Positions 26,989 through 37,192 of a stretch of 64,000 nucleotides of DNA are shown piece after piece. Position numbers and translations under genes: made by a program. Position 1 is the stretch's first letter. Each line of letters begins with the position of its first letter. This DNA is from Pseudomonas salomonii (GTDB lineage Bacteria; Pseudomonadota; Gammaproteobacteria; Pseudomonadales; Pseudomonadaceae): the NCBI RefSeq assembly GCF_900107155.1, contig NZ_FNOX01000002.1:310001-374000 (forward strand), read 5' to 3'. The notes beneath the pieces are model-generated. The model worked only from the letters and a program-made list of their open reading frames with translations, ran no database searches and had not been told where the DNA came from.

Positions 26989-28583
26989 AGTTCACGAAAA
27001 AGGTCACGTTCGAGAACGGCACTCGCCGCGACCAGCCCACTGACCATCGCACCACTGACTCCAGCAGCGGTCACATCCTGTCCACCGAAGAATAGACCTT
27101 TAACAGGGCCGTGCGCGCGCATCCAGCGCTGTGCAAAACGAAGCGGCGTTTGTTCATATCCCATGAAATTGCCGTGGCTACGGTTTAGAAAGTGATTGAA
27201 GGTCAGAGGTGTAGCCAACTCGGCATGAGCAATGCTTCCGCAGATTTGAGGGTAATGTTTTAAGGCCACAGCCATGAGGTCTTCGCTCAGCCTTGCCGTC
27301 ATGTCCTCGTACTCTGCACCTCTGTGCTTCCACTTCGTGTCAGTGAAACGCTCGAACACCGACCAATCAGTCAGGCCGCATATATCCATCGTGCTCTGCT
27401 TTGGGTGACGGTCAGGCCAACTCGGATCCCGCAGTGATGGGTGGGCGATGAAATGCAGGGGCATGGGCTGTCCCTCTGGATCAGCTTTGTACCGCGCAAG
27501 GTTCGCCGGGAGATCATTGCTTGGGTGCACCCACAGATTGGCTGGATGAATATTCAGATCAGCGTTTGCGATGTCGATGCCCAGGTTCAGCACAGCAAAA
27601 CATTGAGTTGTACCAATGCTCTTAGTTAGCTCGCCCAAGGGCTGAGCCAGTTCAGGATCTGCATGAGCCAGCAGCGGTACAGTCTGAGAAATACCAATCG
27701 CGCTGACGACTCTGTCCGCGCGAATCTGGCTTCCGTCAGCGGTTTGCACACCTACCACGCAACCATCACACATCTCGATGCTCACAACCTCAGCCGCCAC
27801 CAGGCAAGCTCCTCCTGCAGCGCGAACAGTGTCGGCCATTGCTGTGGCTATTCGTTGCGAACCGCCAACGGGGTAGCTAGCACCATCGATGTAATGGCTG
27901 AAAACCATGGCATGGATCGCAAAAGAGGCCTCGGCAGGGGAATTGCAGTAGTCGCCGTAGTTCCCACACCAGACTGCCTTAAGGTCAGCGTTGTCGGTCA
28001 ATTCGTCCAAAACATCCTGCACTGTGCGCTGTGCAAGTGGCATGAATGCAATCTGAGCCTTGGTGAACGCTGCCTCAGACGCTGAACGTGGCAACGCCCG
28101 CTCTCCGAAAAAGGATTTCGCCGCCCGGCTTGCCTCACCCACTAACTCCACGTAACGATCGATCGCGCGCGCCTCCTTCGGAAAGTAGTCCTTGAGTCGA
28201 TCCTTGTAGGCTTGTGCACCGGTCATATGATCGTAGCTATTGGCACCTACGATAATGCGATTGTAGTTTTCGGGCATGGGCGCCCATTCAAGTTGACCAC
28301 CTGAGACTTTGTCGAAAAGGCGATAGAGGCCACTCGTTTTGCGATGTACCTCGCCCATATAGTGCAGGCCTACGTCCCACTCGAAGCCCTGGCGTTTGAA
28401 GGATTGCAAACAACCACCCAACACCGCGTGGCGTTCGAGCACCAAAACGCGCTGTCCTTCGAGCGCCAACAATGCGGCTGTACTTAGGCCGCCTGCGCCA
28501 GAACCTATGACAATCGTGTCGAACCTGTTGTCTAGCTCGCCACGAGCCAGCGCGCGCTTAAAACTCAGATCGTAATCACTCAT
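26985..28583 (-). CDS. CrtI/RetSat-like FAD-dependent oxidoreductase
   Basis: A 532-residue flavoprotein: dinucleotide motif VIGSGAGGLSTAALLALEG, VLERHAVLGGCLQSF, and C-terminal GLFFGGQDVTAAGVSGAMVSG, the layout of phytoene-desaturase and all-trans-retinol 13,14-reductase relatives. No carotenoid synthesis genes are near, so a saturase/isomerase role on another polyunsaturated substrate is more likely. Divergent from the TauD-type dioxygenase across about 290 bp. Confidence 0.82.
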   Translation of the reverse strand: MSDYDLSFKRALARGELDNRFDTIVIGSGAGGLSTAALLALEGQRVLVLERHAVLGGCLQSFKRQGFEWDVGLHYMGEVHRKTSGLYRLFDKVSGGQLEWAPMPENYNRIIVGANSYDHMTGAQAYKDRLKDYFPKEARAIDRYVELVGEASRAAKSFFGERALPRSASEAAFTKAQIAFMPLAQRTVQDVLDELTDNADLKAVWCGNYGDYCNSPAEASFAIHAMVFSHYIDGASYPVGGSQRIATAMADTVRAAGGACLVAAEVVSIEMCDGCVVGVQTADGSQIRADRVVSAIGISQTVPLLAHADPELAQPLGELTKSIGTTQCFAVLNLGIDIANADLNIHPANLWVHPSNDLPANLARYKADPEGQPMPLHFIAHPSLRDPSWPDRHPKQSTMDICGLTDWSVFERFTDTKWKHRGAEYEDMTARLSEDLMAVALKHYPQICGSIAHAELATPLTFNHFLNRSHGNFMGYEQTPLRFAQRWMRAHGPVKGLFFGGQDVTAAGVSGAMVSGLVAASAVLERDLFREL

Positions 28584-28873
28584 CGTTCGTCCCTTCCCTG
28601 CCCTTTCCGGGATTTTTATTGATCACTGCGGCGCAATCGCTACGCAGCCTGGCTGAGTGTGGGTACGTGGGGAATCTGCGTGAATGGCACCACACGCCAA
28701 AGATTTGTTTCGACACGACAATTTAAAAGGCGGGAACACCAACTGGCCAAGGTATTGGCATCCCAAATCAAATCTCTGTCGCACGGTAGCAACGACAGCA
28801 GAGGACTGGCATCGGAGAATCCCTCCACGGTCTTCCTGTGATTTATTTATAAAAACGAGAGAAAGGGACTGCG

Positions 28874-29752
28874 ATGATGGACAGCAACTTTAGGCATATT
28901 CTGGTAGAACCCGAGGCTCACGGTTTTGGAGCTAGGGTTAATGGTATTTCGATTGATAAGCCACTCACGGCAGCTGTACTCGAAGAGGTAAAAGAGGCAT
29001 GGGCCAGGCATTCGGTAATTTACTTTCCGGATCAGCCGCTCTCCCACACACACCTGGAGGCGTTCACGCTTCAACTTGGTGAGTTCGGAATAGACCCATA
29101 TATCGTCCCGATGGAGGCCCATCCGCACATACTCGAACTCAGGCGCGAGCCTGATGAAAAAGCGGTCAACTTTGGTGCCCAGTGGCATTCCGACTGGAGC
29201 TTCCAGGAACAGCCGCCGGCGGGAACCATCCTGCATTCCAAGATCACTCCGCCCGTGGGTGGCGATACCCTGTTTGCCGACGGCTATCGTGCCTACGATG
29301 ACCTTTCCGAGACGATGAAGGGCTTACTGAGTCGTCTCGTCGCGATACATTCTGCGAGCATGCCCTATGGCAAAAATGGTCTCTTCGCAAAAGAAACAGA
29401 AACGCGCTCGATGAAGATCGTAATCAGTGAAGACGCCGACAAAACCTGGCCACACCCGCTGGTGCGTGTACATCCGGTAACAGGTCGAAATTCTTTATAC
29501 ATAAGCCCTGTCTACACGCAGGGTATTCAGGGTTTGACTCATGGTGAATCAACGGCGCTACTGAGTTATTTGTATCAACACATGGTGCAGGACAAATTTA
29601 TCTACCGCCATCGGTGGGCGCCGAACATGCTCACCCTTTGGGACAACCGCTGTACGCTTCACAATGCAGAGGGTGGCTACGACGGCCACCTACGCCTCAT
29701 GCATCGAACAACCCTCTCCGGCGAACGCCCTGTTGGTGTTGCCGCCGTTTAA
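28874..29752 (+). CDS. TauD/TfdA-family Fe(II)/2-oxoglutarate dioxygenase
   Basis: A 292-residue dioxygenase with the iron ligands H105 and D107 in QWHSDWSF and a distal His/Arg pair in GYDGHLRLMHRTTL; NRCTLH near the C-terminus is the usual 2-oxoglutarate-side stretch. Such enzymes hydroxylate an aliphatic carbon next to sulfonate, ether or ester groups. AAGGG precedes the tandem ATGATG. Followed 25 nt later by an EthD protein, so it forms a small catabolic unit whose substrate is unknown. Confidence 0.88.
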   Translation: MMDSNFRHILVEPEAHGFGARVNGISIDKPLTAAVLEEVKEAWARHSVIYFPDQPLSHTHLEAFTLQLGEFGIDPYIVPMEAHPHILELRREPDEKAVNFGAQWHSDWSFQEQPPAGTILHSKITPPVGGDTLFADGYRAYDDLSETMKGLLSRLVAIHSASMPYGKNGLFAKETETRSMKIVISEDADKTWPHPLVRVHPVTGRNSLYISPVYTQGIQGLTHGESTALLSYLYQHMVQDKFIYRHRWAPNMLTLWDNRCTLHNAEGGYDGHLRLMHRTTLSGERPVGVAAV

Positions 29753-29777
29753 TCAATAAACCAGGGAAATACACCCA

Positions 29778-30092
29778 ATGATTGATGTAAGCATTCTGTA
29801 CCCGAATGAAGCTGGTGCAACCTTCGACTTCGATTACTATCGTGACCAACATATGACGATGATTCAGCAGAAAATGGCCGGGGCCTGCAGTCACTTCACT
29901 GTTGAAAAAGGCCTACAAGGCCCAGTACCGGGAAGCGATCCGACCTACCTTGCGATAGGCCATCTCTTCTTCGAATCGCTCGACGCATTCACCGCAGCAT
30001 TCGGGCCGCATGCCAAGGCCATCGGGGCAGACATCGCCAATTACACCAACCTCAAGCCCCTCATTCAGATCAGCGATGTGTTAGTAGGCTGA
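29778..30092 (+). CDS. EthD family protein
   Basis: A 104-residue dimeric alpha+beta-barrel (ferredoxin-like) protein: MIDVSILYPNE, FDYYRDQHMTMIQQKM and AFGPHAKAIGADIANYTN follow the EthD pattern. EthD members assist ether and steroid degradation and have no settled chemistry. Co-transcribed with the 2-oxoglutarate dioxygenase. Confidence 0.82.
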   Translation: MIDVSILYPNEAGATFDFDYYRDQHMTMIQQKMAGACSHFTVEKGLQGPVPGSDPTYLAIGHLFFESLDAFTAAFGPHAKAIGADIANYTNLKPLIQISDVLVG

Positions 30093-30123
30093 TCACCAAG
30101 AAACTGATTGGCGCGAACCGCAA

Positions 30124-30151
30124 GGCACCTGGTTTTCAAGAACCAAGTACC
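30124..30151. terminator. imperfect hairpin between convergent genes
   Basis: GGCACCTGGTT, loop TTCAAG, AACCAAGTACC, with the two non-Watson-Crick positions pairing as G-U/A-C neighbours, then GATTTATTT. It lies between the EthD gene and the cysteine-synthase-fold gene and probably terminates one or both. Confidence 0.5.
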
Positions 30152-30215
30152 GATTTATTTAAAGCTTGCATAAGAACCGTCAGCTTATTAATAATCAATT
30201 ATGAGTAAAGACTGA

Positions 30216-31337
30216 CTAATGACCTCGTACATTTTCACAGAGGTTGATCAGTGAAACATCTGAAGCTCCTCCATCGAGAAATAAATTCAAATATTTCTCA
30301 TAAGGCCCTATGTCAATTTTGGCTTCTTTAAGCCAGTCAGCATCGTAATACGTAGAGGCATAACGATCTCCCGAGTCGCAAATTACCGAGACTATCGACC
30401 CTGTCTGCTTCTGTGAGCGCATTTGCTCCGCGATACAACAAACGCCAAAAAAATTCGTTCCCGTAGAACCACCAACACGACGCGATAGCCGCTCTGAAAG
30501 CACGTGCATGGCAGCAAGTGAAGCTGCATCTGGAATCTTTATCATGTGATCGATGACATCAGGGATGAACGAAGGCTCCACCCTAGGCCGACCAATACCT
30601 TCAATCCGAGAGGGAGTAGCACAAGTGCTCGCCTTATCCCCAGTATCGTAGGATTCGTAGAAAGCAGAATGTTCAACATCAACCACACAAAGTCGAGTAT
30701 TCAGATGCTTATACTTGATATACCTTCCGATTGTAGCTGACGTTCCTCCAGTGCCGGCACTCATAACCACCCAAGCTGGTTCAGGGTCTTTCTCCATCGC
30801 CATTTGTGAAAATATACTTTCGGCGATGTTATTGTTGCCACGCCAGTCCGTAGCGCGTTCTGCATTTGTAAACTGGTCCAAATAATGCCCCCCCGTTTCA
30901 CGAGCAAGTTGCTCGGCCACCGTATAGATAGCCCCAGGATTGTCAACAAAGTGACATGTTCCCCCTAATCGATTGATTGCATCGATTTTCTGGCAACTGG
31001 TGGAACGCTGCATGACTGCAGTAAAGGGCAGATTTAGAAGCTTAGCGAAATACGCCTCACTGACAGCTGTTGAGCCAGAAGATGCCTCGACTAACAAAGT
31101 ACCGTTCTTTATCCAGCCATTGCAGATGCCATACAGGAAAAGCGATCGTGCCAAGCGGTGCTTCAAACTGCCTGTAGGGTGAGTAGACTCATCCTTCAGA
31201 TAAATCGATATCCCAGGCAGCCCGTTAAAGTCTAAAGGAATCAGATGTGTATCGGCAGAGCGATTGGCATCCCCCTGCAACACGCCGATCGCCCAGCGAG
31301 TCCACTCTTTATCCTGATTACCGAGATTAAGATTCAT
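30216..31337 (-). CDS. PLP-dependent cysteine-synthase-family enzyme
   Basis: A 373-residue fold-type II PLP enzyme: PLP lysine in [29 protein letters not shown], Gly-rich phosphate loop [13 protein letters not shown] and GSTGTNFFG. It matches the cysteine-synthase-like group that includes L-cysteine desulfhydrases of the Cds1 type, more than biosynthetic CysK/CysM. Codon use is AT-richer than in the flanking regions. Followed by a RidA gene, which would clear reactive enamine/imine products of a PLP elimination. Confidence 0.82.
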   Translation of the reverse strand: MNLNLGNQDKEWTRWAIGVLQGDANRSADTHLIPLDFNGLPGISIYLKDESTHPTGSLKHRLARSLFLYGICNGWIKNGTLLVEASSGSTAVSEAYFAKLLNLPFTAVMQRSTSCQKIDAINRLGGTCHFVDNPGAIYTVAEQLARETGGHYLDQFTNAERATDWRGNNNIAESIFSQMAMEKDPEPAWVVMSAGTGGTSATIGRYIKYKHLNTRLCVVDVEHSAFYESYDTGDKASTCATPSRIEGIGRPRVEPSFIPDVIDHMIKIPDAASLAAMHVLSERLSRRVGGSTGTNFFGVCCIAEQMRSQKQTGSIVSVICDSGDRYASTYYDADWLKEAKIDIGPYEKYLNLFLDGGASDVSLINLCENVRGH

Positions 31338-31369
31338 AAATATCCTGTATTTGGCTACTGATTCAACAT

Positions 31370-31747
31370 TCAGTCCAGCGCGACAATGGCATCTACTGCA
31401 ACGAGGGCGCCTTTTGGTAGTGCGGAAACCTCGAATGTGGCGCGAGCAGGGAACGGAGAAGAGAAATAGGTAGCATATACGTCATTCAACTTCGCAAAAT
31501 CACTTAAATCCGTGACCATTATTGTTGTTTTGATAGTCTTTGAAATACCTGTACCCGCTGCTTCAGCAATCGCCGAGATATTGTTGAGGCACTGTTTCAT
31601 TTGAAGCAAGGCATCGTCCGCCACCAACTCTCCTTTGGCCGGGTCAATGCCTAGCTGCCCCGAAACAAATAGATATTCGCCATGGCAGACTGCTTGGGAA
31701 TAAGGGCCAACGGCAGCAGGGGCTAAAAAAGTTGAAATATTTCGCAT
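31370..31747 (-). CDS. RidA family reactive intermediate deaminase
   Basis: A 125-residue YjgF/RidA protein: [37 protein letters not shown] and [24 protein letters not shown] carry the family core, including the Arg before TFEV. It hydrolyses 2-aminoacrylate-type imines, matching its neighbours, a PLP lyase and two amino-group flavoenzymes. ATG 31747 with GGGA upstream is preferred over ATG 31765. Confidence 0.9.
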   Translation of the reverse strand: MRNISTFLAPAAVGPYSQAVCHGEYLFVSGQLGIDPAKGELVADDALLQMKQCLNNISAIAEAAGTGISKTIKTTIMVTDLSDFAKLNDVYATYFSSPFPARATFEVSALPKGALVAVDAIVALD

Positions 31748-31853
31748 AAAAGGATCCCTACCCATTATTAATGGATATTAACAATTTATAATTTTATGTC
31801 AGCAAAGGTATCGATTACCGATACCTTTCATGGGCCAAGTAAAGATAAGTAAT

Positions 31854-33356
31854 TCAATCAGCGAACATTTTTCTTGTTTGAATTGAATTACTGAACGGAA
31901 CAACGCCTACCATCTCAAGCTCTGCATAATCGGTGAATTTATTATAGATCTCTTCAGCATCCTCAAGATAAAGCGATTTGGTGATACCACGTACCGCACG
32001 AGGAACCGAGTATCTAAACCCGCTGATAGCCGAACCGGAAAGCCCCATACTTACAAGGGCGCTATAGGTAAAGTTGAATATATTCTTAATATAGGGGGCT
32101 TCCCCAGGCTTTTTTTCGACAAACTCAAAATTCTCACCCAGGTAGGGATGGCTGGATATTTGAGCATCTTCCTCCCCATGGGCAGGACTATATTTGTCTC
32201 GCCATAGCGCTATGTCATTGGAAATACTTGAAAGCTCTGCGCGTAGTGAAAAATCGTTCACAAACCCAACAGCAACTATCAAGTAGTCGACCTTGAGCTT
32301 GTCTCCAGATGCAAGGGTGACCTCAACTTGTTCTTTTCCGTCATCAATGACGAGTTTCACCCCTTCCCAGGCCGCATTGGTACGAACGCTCGCACCTTCT
32401 AAACCTGACAATCGATTGTAGGCGTCCTGCGGAGCTGGAATGTTGTACCTGAACATATGCCGCATGTATTTCCACTTCAGGGAATTATCCATATCAGCGT
32501 AATGATTAAGAAACCCTGCTTTTGCCATCCAGACCTGAGGATTAATACGCTGGATATCCTTGCGACGAATACAAACAGTCGCTTCTAACGCTCCCGCCTC
32601 AAGCGCGGTCGAAGCGTTATCGAATGCAGATGCGCCTGCACCGAGAACAGCAATCTTCTTCCCTACAAGCTTGGAAAAATCAATATGCTCTCCTGAAGAA
32701 GCATATCGATCTCTGGGCAATGCCGATGAGATGAATTTGGGTACATGCCACGCCCCACTGCCATCAACGCCCGTCGCAACAACCACTCTGCGAGCATAAA
32801 CAACATCGCGAGACGATATTTCCCCTCGACCGTCGAATCTGTTCAGCTCTAGTCGAAAGAGTTTATCTTCTGGAATGACGTTGGAGACACCAGTAAGATT
32901 CTCGACTGGAATCTTCAGCGTATCGCGACACCATGTAAGATACTCTTGCCAATCGCCTTTCGGAATCTTGATCAGCTCTTCCCAGGCCTCTTCACCGTAT
33001 TTGGCTGTGTACCAGGCTTGAGGTGCAAGACTGGTTAAGGACGCATCAATACCTGGCAAATGCTTTACGGTACGCAAAGTGCGCATCCGCGCCGTATTGT
33101 TCCATGGGCCTTCCAGTCCCTTGGGCTGCTGATCAAAAACAACGATGTTATCAACTCGTTCGCGCAAGAGACCTGCCGCGACTGCCAACCCGCCTTGGCC
33201 GCCCCCGATGATAGCAACGTCGTAGACATGGTTACCGCTAGGGTGCGCCTTAGGCAGTACCCAAGGGTCATGAGGAAAGCGTAGGACGTGGAGATCTGCC
33301 TGTACCCTGGACGCCAATTCATCTAGAGCACTATATTCTGTTGATTTAACACTCAT
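31854..33356 (-). CDS. FAD/NAD(P)-binding flavin monooxygenase-like protein
   Basis: A 500-residue class B-type flavoprotein with two Rossmann motifs: GGGQGGLAVAAGLL (FAD) and VLGAGASAFDNAST (NADPH). The order resembles N-hydroxylating and Baeyer-Villiger monooxygenases, but the strict BVMO fingerprint is not seen. The N-terminal ~45 residues precede the FAD motif. It belongs to the AT-richer amino-acid-type cluster with the ABC importer. Possible N- or S-oxygenation of the imported compound; inference only. Confidence 0.78.
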   Translation of the reverse strand: MSVKSTEYSALDELASRVQADLHVLRFPHDPWVLPKAHPSGNHVYDVAIIGGGQGGLAVAAGLLRERVDNIVVFDQQPKGLEGPWNNTARMRTLRTVKHLPGIDASLTSLAPQAWYTAKYGEEAWEELIKIPKGDWQEYLTWCRDTLKIPVENLTGVSNVIPEDKLFRLELNRFDGRGEISSRDVVYARRVVVATGVDGSGAWHVPKFISSALPRDRYASSGEHIDFSKLVGKKIAVLGAGASAFDNASTALEAGALEATVCIRRKDIQRINPQVWMAKAGFLNHYADMDNSLKWKYMRHMFRYNIPAPQDAYNRLSGLEGASVRTNAAWEGVKLVIDDGKEQVEVTLASGDKLKVDYLIVAVGFVNDFSLRAELSSISNDIALWRDKYSPAHGEEDAQISSHPYLGENFEFVEKKPGEAPYIKNIFNFTYSALVSMGLSGSAISGFRYSVPRAVRGITKSLYLEDAEEIYNKFTDYAELEMVGVVPFSNSIQTRKMFAD

Positions 33357-33631
33357 TTTTCTTCACCTATCTACAGAGATCCGAAATATAGGTCATCTCG
33401 TCGCAAACAGCCCAGAGGCCACTCATATTGCCATTTCGCTAATTGGGCTCGATAAAGTCAGTGTATTCTTCCTTCATCAGAAGCTGCTTCCAATCTTCAC
33501 CGCTAAAACCAAGCAAAAATGAATAAACTTCTAAAAAATCAAAACCCTTGGAATTATTTTTCCAAGGCTAGCAAAAATGCGAACGAAGACCTCCAATAGC
33601 AATGCAAAACCCGCATTTTTTTTCGTTTTTA

Positions 33632-34936
33632 TTACGTAAAAAGTAACGTATTGCGATAGAAGCGAATTCCAGCGTCATATGCTTCTAACGCGATCTCACG
33701 CATTGGATATTTCGTAGAATTTCTAAGTGGCAACGGAGTTATTACATCATCGCCAAGTGCGATGCTAGCTAGCATTTTTCCGAAATAAGCATTTGGCGCA
33801 ATGCCCCGTCCGTTACATCCGATGGTCGCAAAGATGCCCGGGCGCGGTTCAACGAGATGCGGCAATCTGTCGACCGTTTGGCCGAGCGTGCCTGACCACC
33901 GATAGCCCCATTTGAATGTAGGCGCGAACGGGTAGACAAACTTCATTGCGCGATTTACCCAGTTATCCCCTTCCGAATGAATGGGAAGGAACCCAATCGA
34001 TCCAACATGAAGACGCCCAACCGGGTCATATCTGAACCACAGCGGTATCTTATGGGTGTCCCACATGGCTATGTAGTGAGGCAAAATTCGCTCTCTCCAC
34101 TCAGGAGGTAACGGGTCTGCTGTGGCGATACCAAAAGCACCAAGAGGCATTATTTCCTCTTTGAAACCTGGTACCAGATCATTGCTGTATGCGTTGGTTG
34201 AGAGAATGACTTTGTCGGCTTTTATTGTCGTAGTGCCGGTGGTAGCAACCCATCCGGTACCTGAAGGTTCCAGGGATGTCACTTTAGACCCGGTAGAAAT
34301 TCTAAGACCTCTGGCGACTGCGGCTCGCGCTAACCCGCGCACGTAGGCAAGCGGTTGAAGCGTAAATCCGCGATGATCGATCAGTGCAGCTTTATATCGG
34401 GTTGATCCGTTCATCTCTTCGAGTTCAGAGCCATAGACCATCTGAACATTCGCTCCCAAGGCTTGCCAATCCGAAGCTTGGGTTTCAAGTTCTCGTGTTT
34501 TCTGAGGAGACGTTGAACAGCGGATGATAGGCCTTTCGTCAGCGGCACAGTCAATACCGTAATCGCGTATCAGTTGACGGACTACGTCAGGCGCGCTGCC
34601 CAACTCCTTCAAAAAGAGCTGACCGTAATCCGGGCCCAAAGCGCGGAGGATTTGTTCGGGGGATAGAAACTGGCCAGGGTTCACTTGCCCAGCATTACGA
34701 CCGCTTGCACCCGAGCCAATTTCCTGTGCTTCGACCAATATAGTTTTCGCACCGCGCTCAGCACAGTGAAGCCCAGCGGTCACACCATTGAATCCGCCGC
34801 CAATGATCAAAACATCGCAGGACTCTTGCTGCGCAAGAATCACACTTTCCGGTCTTTCCCCACCCGTCGCAGACCACATTGAATGGTCGATTCCAGATTC
34901 TTGTCCGCTAATGAAAGGTCTATCGCCATTAAACAT
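33632..34936 (-). CDS. DAO-family FAD-dependent amine/amino-acid oxidoreductase
   Basis: A 434-residue D-amino-acid-oxidase-superfamily flavoprotein: VLIIGGGFNGVTAGLHCAERG, GSGASGRNAGQVNPGQF (the PuuB-type FAD-side motif), and C-terminal GCNGRGIAPNAYFGK. Similar to gamma-glutamylputrescine oxidoreductases and related secondary-amine oxidases. ATG 34936 has AGGA 5 nt away; an ATG at 34942 has none. It lies downstream of the transporter genes on the same strand. The 275 bp after it hold no gene. Confidence 0.87.
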   Translation of the reverse strand: MFNGDRPFISGQESGIDHSMWSATGGERPESVILAQQESCDVLIIGGGFNGVTAGLHCAERGAKTILVEAQEIGSGASGRNAGQVNPGQFLSPEQILRALGPDYGQLFLKELGSAPDVVRQLIRDYGIDCAADERPIIRCSTSPQKTRELETQASDWQALGANVQMVYGSELEEMNGSTRYKAALIDHRGFTLQPLAYVRGLARAAVARGLRISTGSKVTSLEPSGTGWVATTGTTTIKADKVILSTNAYSNDLVPGFKEEIMPLGAFGIATADPLPPEWRERILPHYIAMWDTHKIPLWFRYDPVGRLHVGSIGFLPIHSEGDNWVNRAMKFVYPFAPTFKWGYRWSGTLGQTVDRLPHLVEPRPGIFATIGCNGRGIAPNAYFGKMLASIALGDDVITPLPLRNSTKYPMREIALEAYDAGIRFYRNTLLFT

Positions 34937-35012
34937 AGTCATCCTACTTCGCTACGAGCGTTTAATTTATTAACTGTTTTCAATCGCTACAAAGGGTTGG
35001 TTTTTTGCTTAA

Positions 35013-35678
35013 CTAAATAGCCATGGTATGCAAAATTTTCCGTTCCAACGCCGTGACGGCACGAGTAATAGGGAACGCAATCACAAAATAAATTACAGCA
35101 GCGGCGGTCAAGAGCTCCACCGGATGGCCCGTTCGGTTAGATATATTTTGACTAACAAACATCAAGTCAGCCATGCCCACAGCGGAGACGAGAGCGCTCT
35201 CTTTAAACAAGCTGGTGCAGTTGGAAAGAAGCGTGGGAGCCGCCCTGAGTAGCGCCTGCGGTAGAAGAACGTACAAAGTATGAACACGGTAAGTGAGCCC
35301 TAAAGCGACCCCCGCATCATGCTGTTCTTTACTGACGAAACTGAACGATGCACGGAACGTCTCACTCGTAATCGCCGCCATATACAACGTAAGCGCGATT
35401 ATTCCGCAAGTCAGATTCGATAGCTCCATACCCAAGACCAGAGGCAAGCAGAAAAACATCCAAAACAACTGAATGAGCACTGGAGTACCGCGAAACAGCG
35501 CTACATAGACAGTGCTGACCCCATAGATAATCTTATTTTTTGAGCTCCTTGCAATCGCCACCAAAAAACCTAAAGCACACCCCAACACAACGCAGATCGC
35601 TGTGAGCTTTAGAGTTAAGAAAAGGCCAAAAAGCAACGCAGCCTTGTAATCGAAGATTACTGAAAAATCTAGTTCCAT
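35013..35678 (-). CDS. polar amino-acid ABC transporter permease (HisM/HisQ family)
   Basis: A 221-residue inner-membrane permease with about five transmembrane helices, the N-terminal LFLTLKLTAICVVLG segment, FRGTPVLIQLF, and the cytoplasmic EAA-type loop EQHDAGVALGLTYRVHTLYVLLPQAL. Paired with a second permease 10 nt upstream. Imports a polar amino acid or opine-like compound together with the ATPase and binding protein of the same operon. Confidence 0.92.
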   Translation of the reverse strand: MELDFSVIFDYKAALLFGLFLTLKLTAICVVLGCALGFLVAIARSSKNKIIYGVSTVYVALFRGTPVLIQLFWMFFCLPLVLGMELSNLTCGIIALTLYMAAITSETFRASFSFVSKEQHDAGVALGLTYRVHTLYVLLPQALLRAAPTLLSNCTSLFKESALVSAVGMADLMFVSQNISNRTGHPVELLTAAAVIYFVIAFPITRAVTALERKILHTMAI

Positions 35679-35688
35679 GGCCGCGTCC

Positions 35689-36357
35689 TCATGAGTTTTC
35701 CGCTTTACGGCGTCGCTCTATGTATTCTACGAGCTGTGATACAGGGAACGATATTGCAAAATATATAAGAGCAATAACGGTAAACACCTCGATAGGTCGA
35801 TAAGTGTCGGTGGCCAGTATTTTCCCCATATACATAAGGTCTTGCAAAGCGACTATCGCAACCAGCGCAGTTTGTTGGAATGCACCAATGCCGTTTGCAA
35901 CCAATACTGGTAGCGCCGAGCGGAATGCTTGTGGGAGCACCACATACACCGTTCGTTGAAACGGAGAAAGTCCCAGAGCAACAGTTGCATCGTACTGATT
36001 GCTTTGAACTCCCTGGATGGCGGCCCTGTACGCTTCCGCGTTGAATGCAGCAAGGTTGAGTCCAATCGCCAAAATACCCATCGTCATTGCATCGATGTAA
36101 ACATCGAAGATGATTGGTATGCAGTAGAAAAACCATACGATCTGGACAAGCGCAGGGGTACAGCGGAAAAATTCGATGAACAAGGTAAAAGGCCAACGGA
36201 GTATCGGATTTGGGCTCATAACCAATAGTGCAATGATGAAACCCAGAGTCAATCCGATGATATTCGCTGCGACAGTGAGTTCCAGGGTTACGACTAACCC
36301 TTTGAGCAGCGGCCAGAGACCGTTCGCGATGAAGAACAAATCAAATTGATAGTTCAC
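35689..36357 (-). CDS. polar amino-acid ABC transporter permease (HisM/HisQ family)
   Basis: A 222-residue permease, partner of the previous one: GLVVTLELTVAANIIGLTLG, EFFRCTPALVQIVWF and EAA loop SNQYDATVALGLSPFQRTVYVVLPQAF. GTG start at 36357 with AGGAG upstream, overlapping the ATPase gene's end by 17 nt. The two permeases would form a heterodimer. Confidence 0.92.
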   Translation of the reverse strand: MNYQFDLFFIANGLWPLLKGLVVTLELTVAANIIGLTLGFIIALLVMSPNPILRWPFTLFIEFFRCTPALVQIVWFFYCIPIIFDVYIDAMTMGILAIGLNLAAFNAEAYRAAIQGVQSNQYDATVALGLSPFQRTVYVVLPQAFRSALPVLVANGIGAFQQTALVAIVALQDLMYMGKILATDTYRPIEVFTVIALIYFAISFPVSQLVEYIERRRKAENS

Positions 36358-37144
36358 GTCCGACTCCTACCGTCTCGCCAATATGAAAGACTCGCTGTAT
36401 GAACTCTCTCGTTCGAGCTTCCTTCGGCCTACCGAGTACCTGCTCGGGAGGCCCATCTTCGACTACAACGCCGCCAGCGCAGAAAATCACACGCGAAGCG
36501 ATGTTTTTGGCGAAGTGCATATCGTGAGTCACTATCACCATGGGCATGGATTGTTCAGCCAAATGCATGATGACTTGCTCGACTTCAGCCACCAGTTCGG
36601 GATCGAGAGCAGAAGTCACTTCATCAAACAACATTAGTTTTGGATCGAGCATCAAGGCTCTAGCGATGGCGACGCGTTGCTTCTGCCCGCCGGAAAGATG
36701 GGCAGGATAAGCTTTTTCCTTTGCCTCCAACCCGAATCTCGTCAACAATCCGCGTGCTCGTAGTTCTGCTGATTGCTTAGACTCACCTCTCACTTTGACC
36801 GGTGCGAGTGTCAAATTCTGAAGAATATTGAGATGTGGGAACAATGTGTAATGCTGGAAAACCATACCAATGTTACGACGAATCTCCTTATCAATTACCG
36901 TCCTTCCATACTTATCAGTCGTAATATAATTTTTACCTTGAAACAGTAATTGGCCTTTATCAATATCCTCTAGGCCCATCAACACTCGTAGCAACGTACT
37001 TTTTCCACCACCACTCGGCCCAATCACGACGACACGATCACCAGGACACATGCTAATATCCAAGCCTTGCAGCACAGGCTTTACGCCGCCAGCATAGCTC
37101 TTGTGCAGCCCCTTCATTTCCACGAGATAGTTTGCATTTGTCAT
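36341..37144 (-). CDS. amino-acid ABC transporter ATP-binding protein
   Basis: A 267-residue ABC ATPase: Walker A GPSGGGKST, Q-loop MVFQHYTLFPHL, signature LSGGQKQRVAIARAL, Walker B LMLFDEVTSALDPE, H-switch VTHDM. It carries an insertion (NYITTDKYGRTVIDKEIRR) before the Q-loop, longer than in typical HisP/GlnQ. GGAG precedes the ATG. Confidence 0.95.
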   Translation of the reverse strand: MTNANYLVEMKGLHKSYAGGVKPVLQGLDISMCPGDRVVVIGPSGGGKSTLLRVLMGLEDIDKGQLLFQGKNYITTDKYGRTVIDKEIRRNIGMVFQHYTLFPHLNILQNLTLAPVKVRGESKQSAELRARGLLTRFGLEAKEKAYPAHLSGGQKQRVAIARALMLDPKLMLFDEVTSALDPELVAEVEQVIMHLAEQSMPMVIVTHDMHFAKNIASRVIFCAGGVVVEDGPPEQVLGRPKEARTREFIQRVFHIGETVGVGRELSI

Positions 37145-37192
37145 TAACTTCTACTCCAAGTTCAGACAACCTCTAACACCTACCAAGACAAA

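Noticed and set aside
28640..28873. Short open frames between the CrtI-like gene and the dioxygenase
   Set aside because: About 60 codons on both strands, no ribosome-binding site match or family pattern; more likely a divergent promoter region.
33357..33631. Gap between the two flavoenzyme genes as a hidden small gene or RNA
   Set aside because: AT-rich, no start with a ribosome-binding site, and only an ACGTA-type short repeat; nothing supportable.
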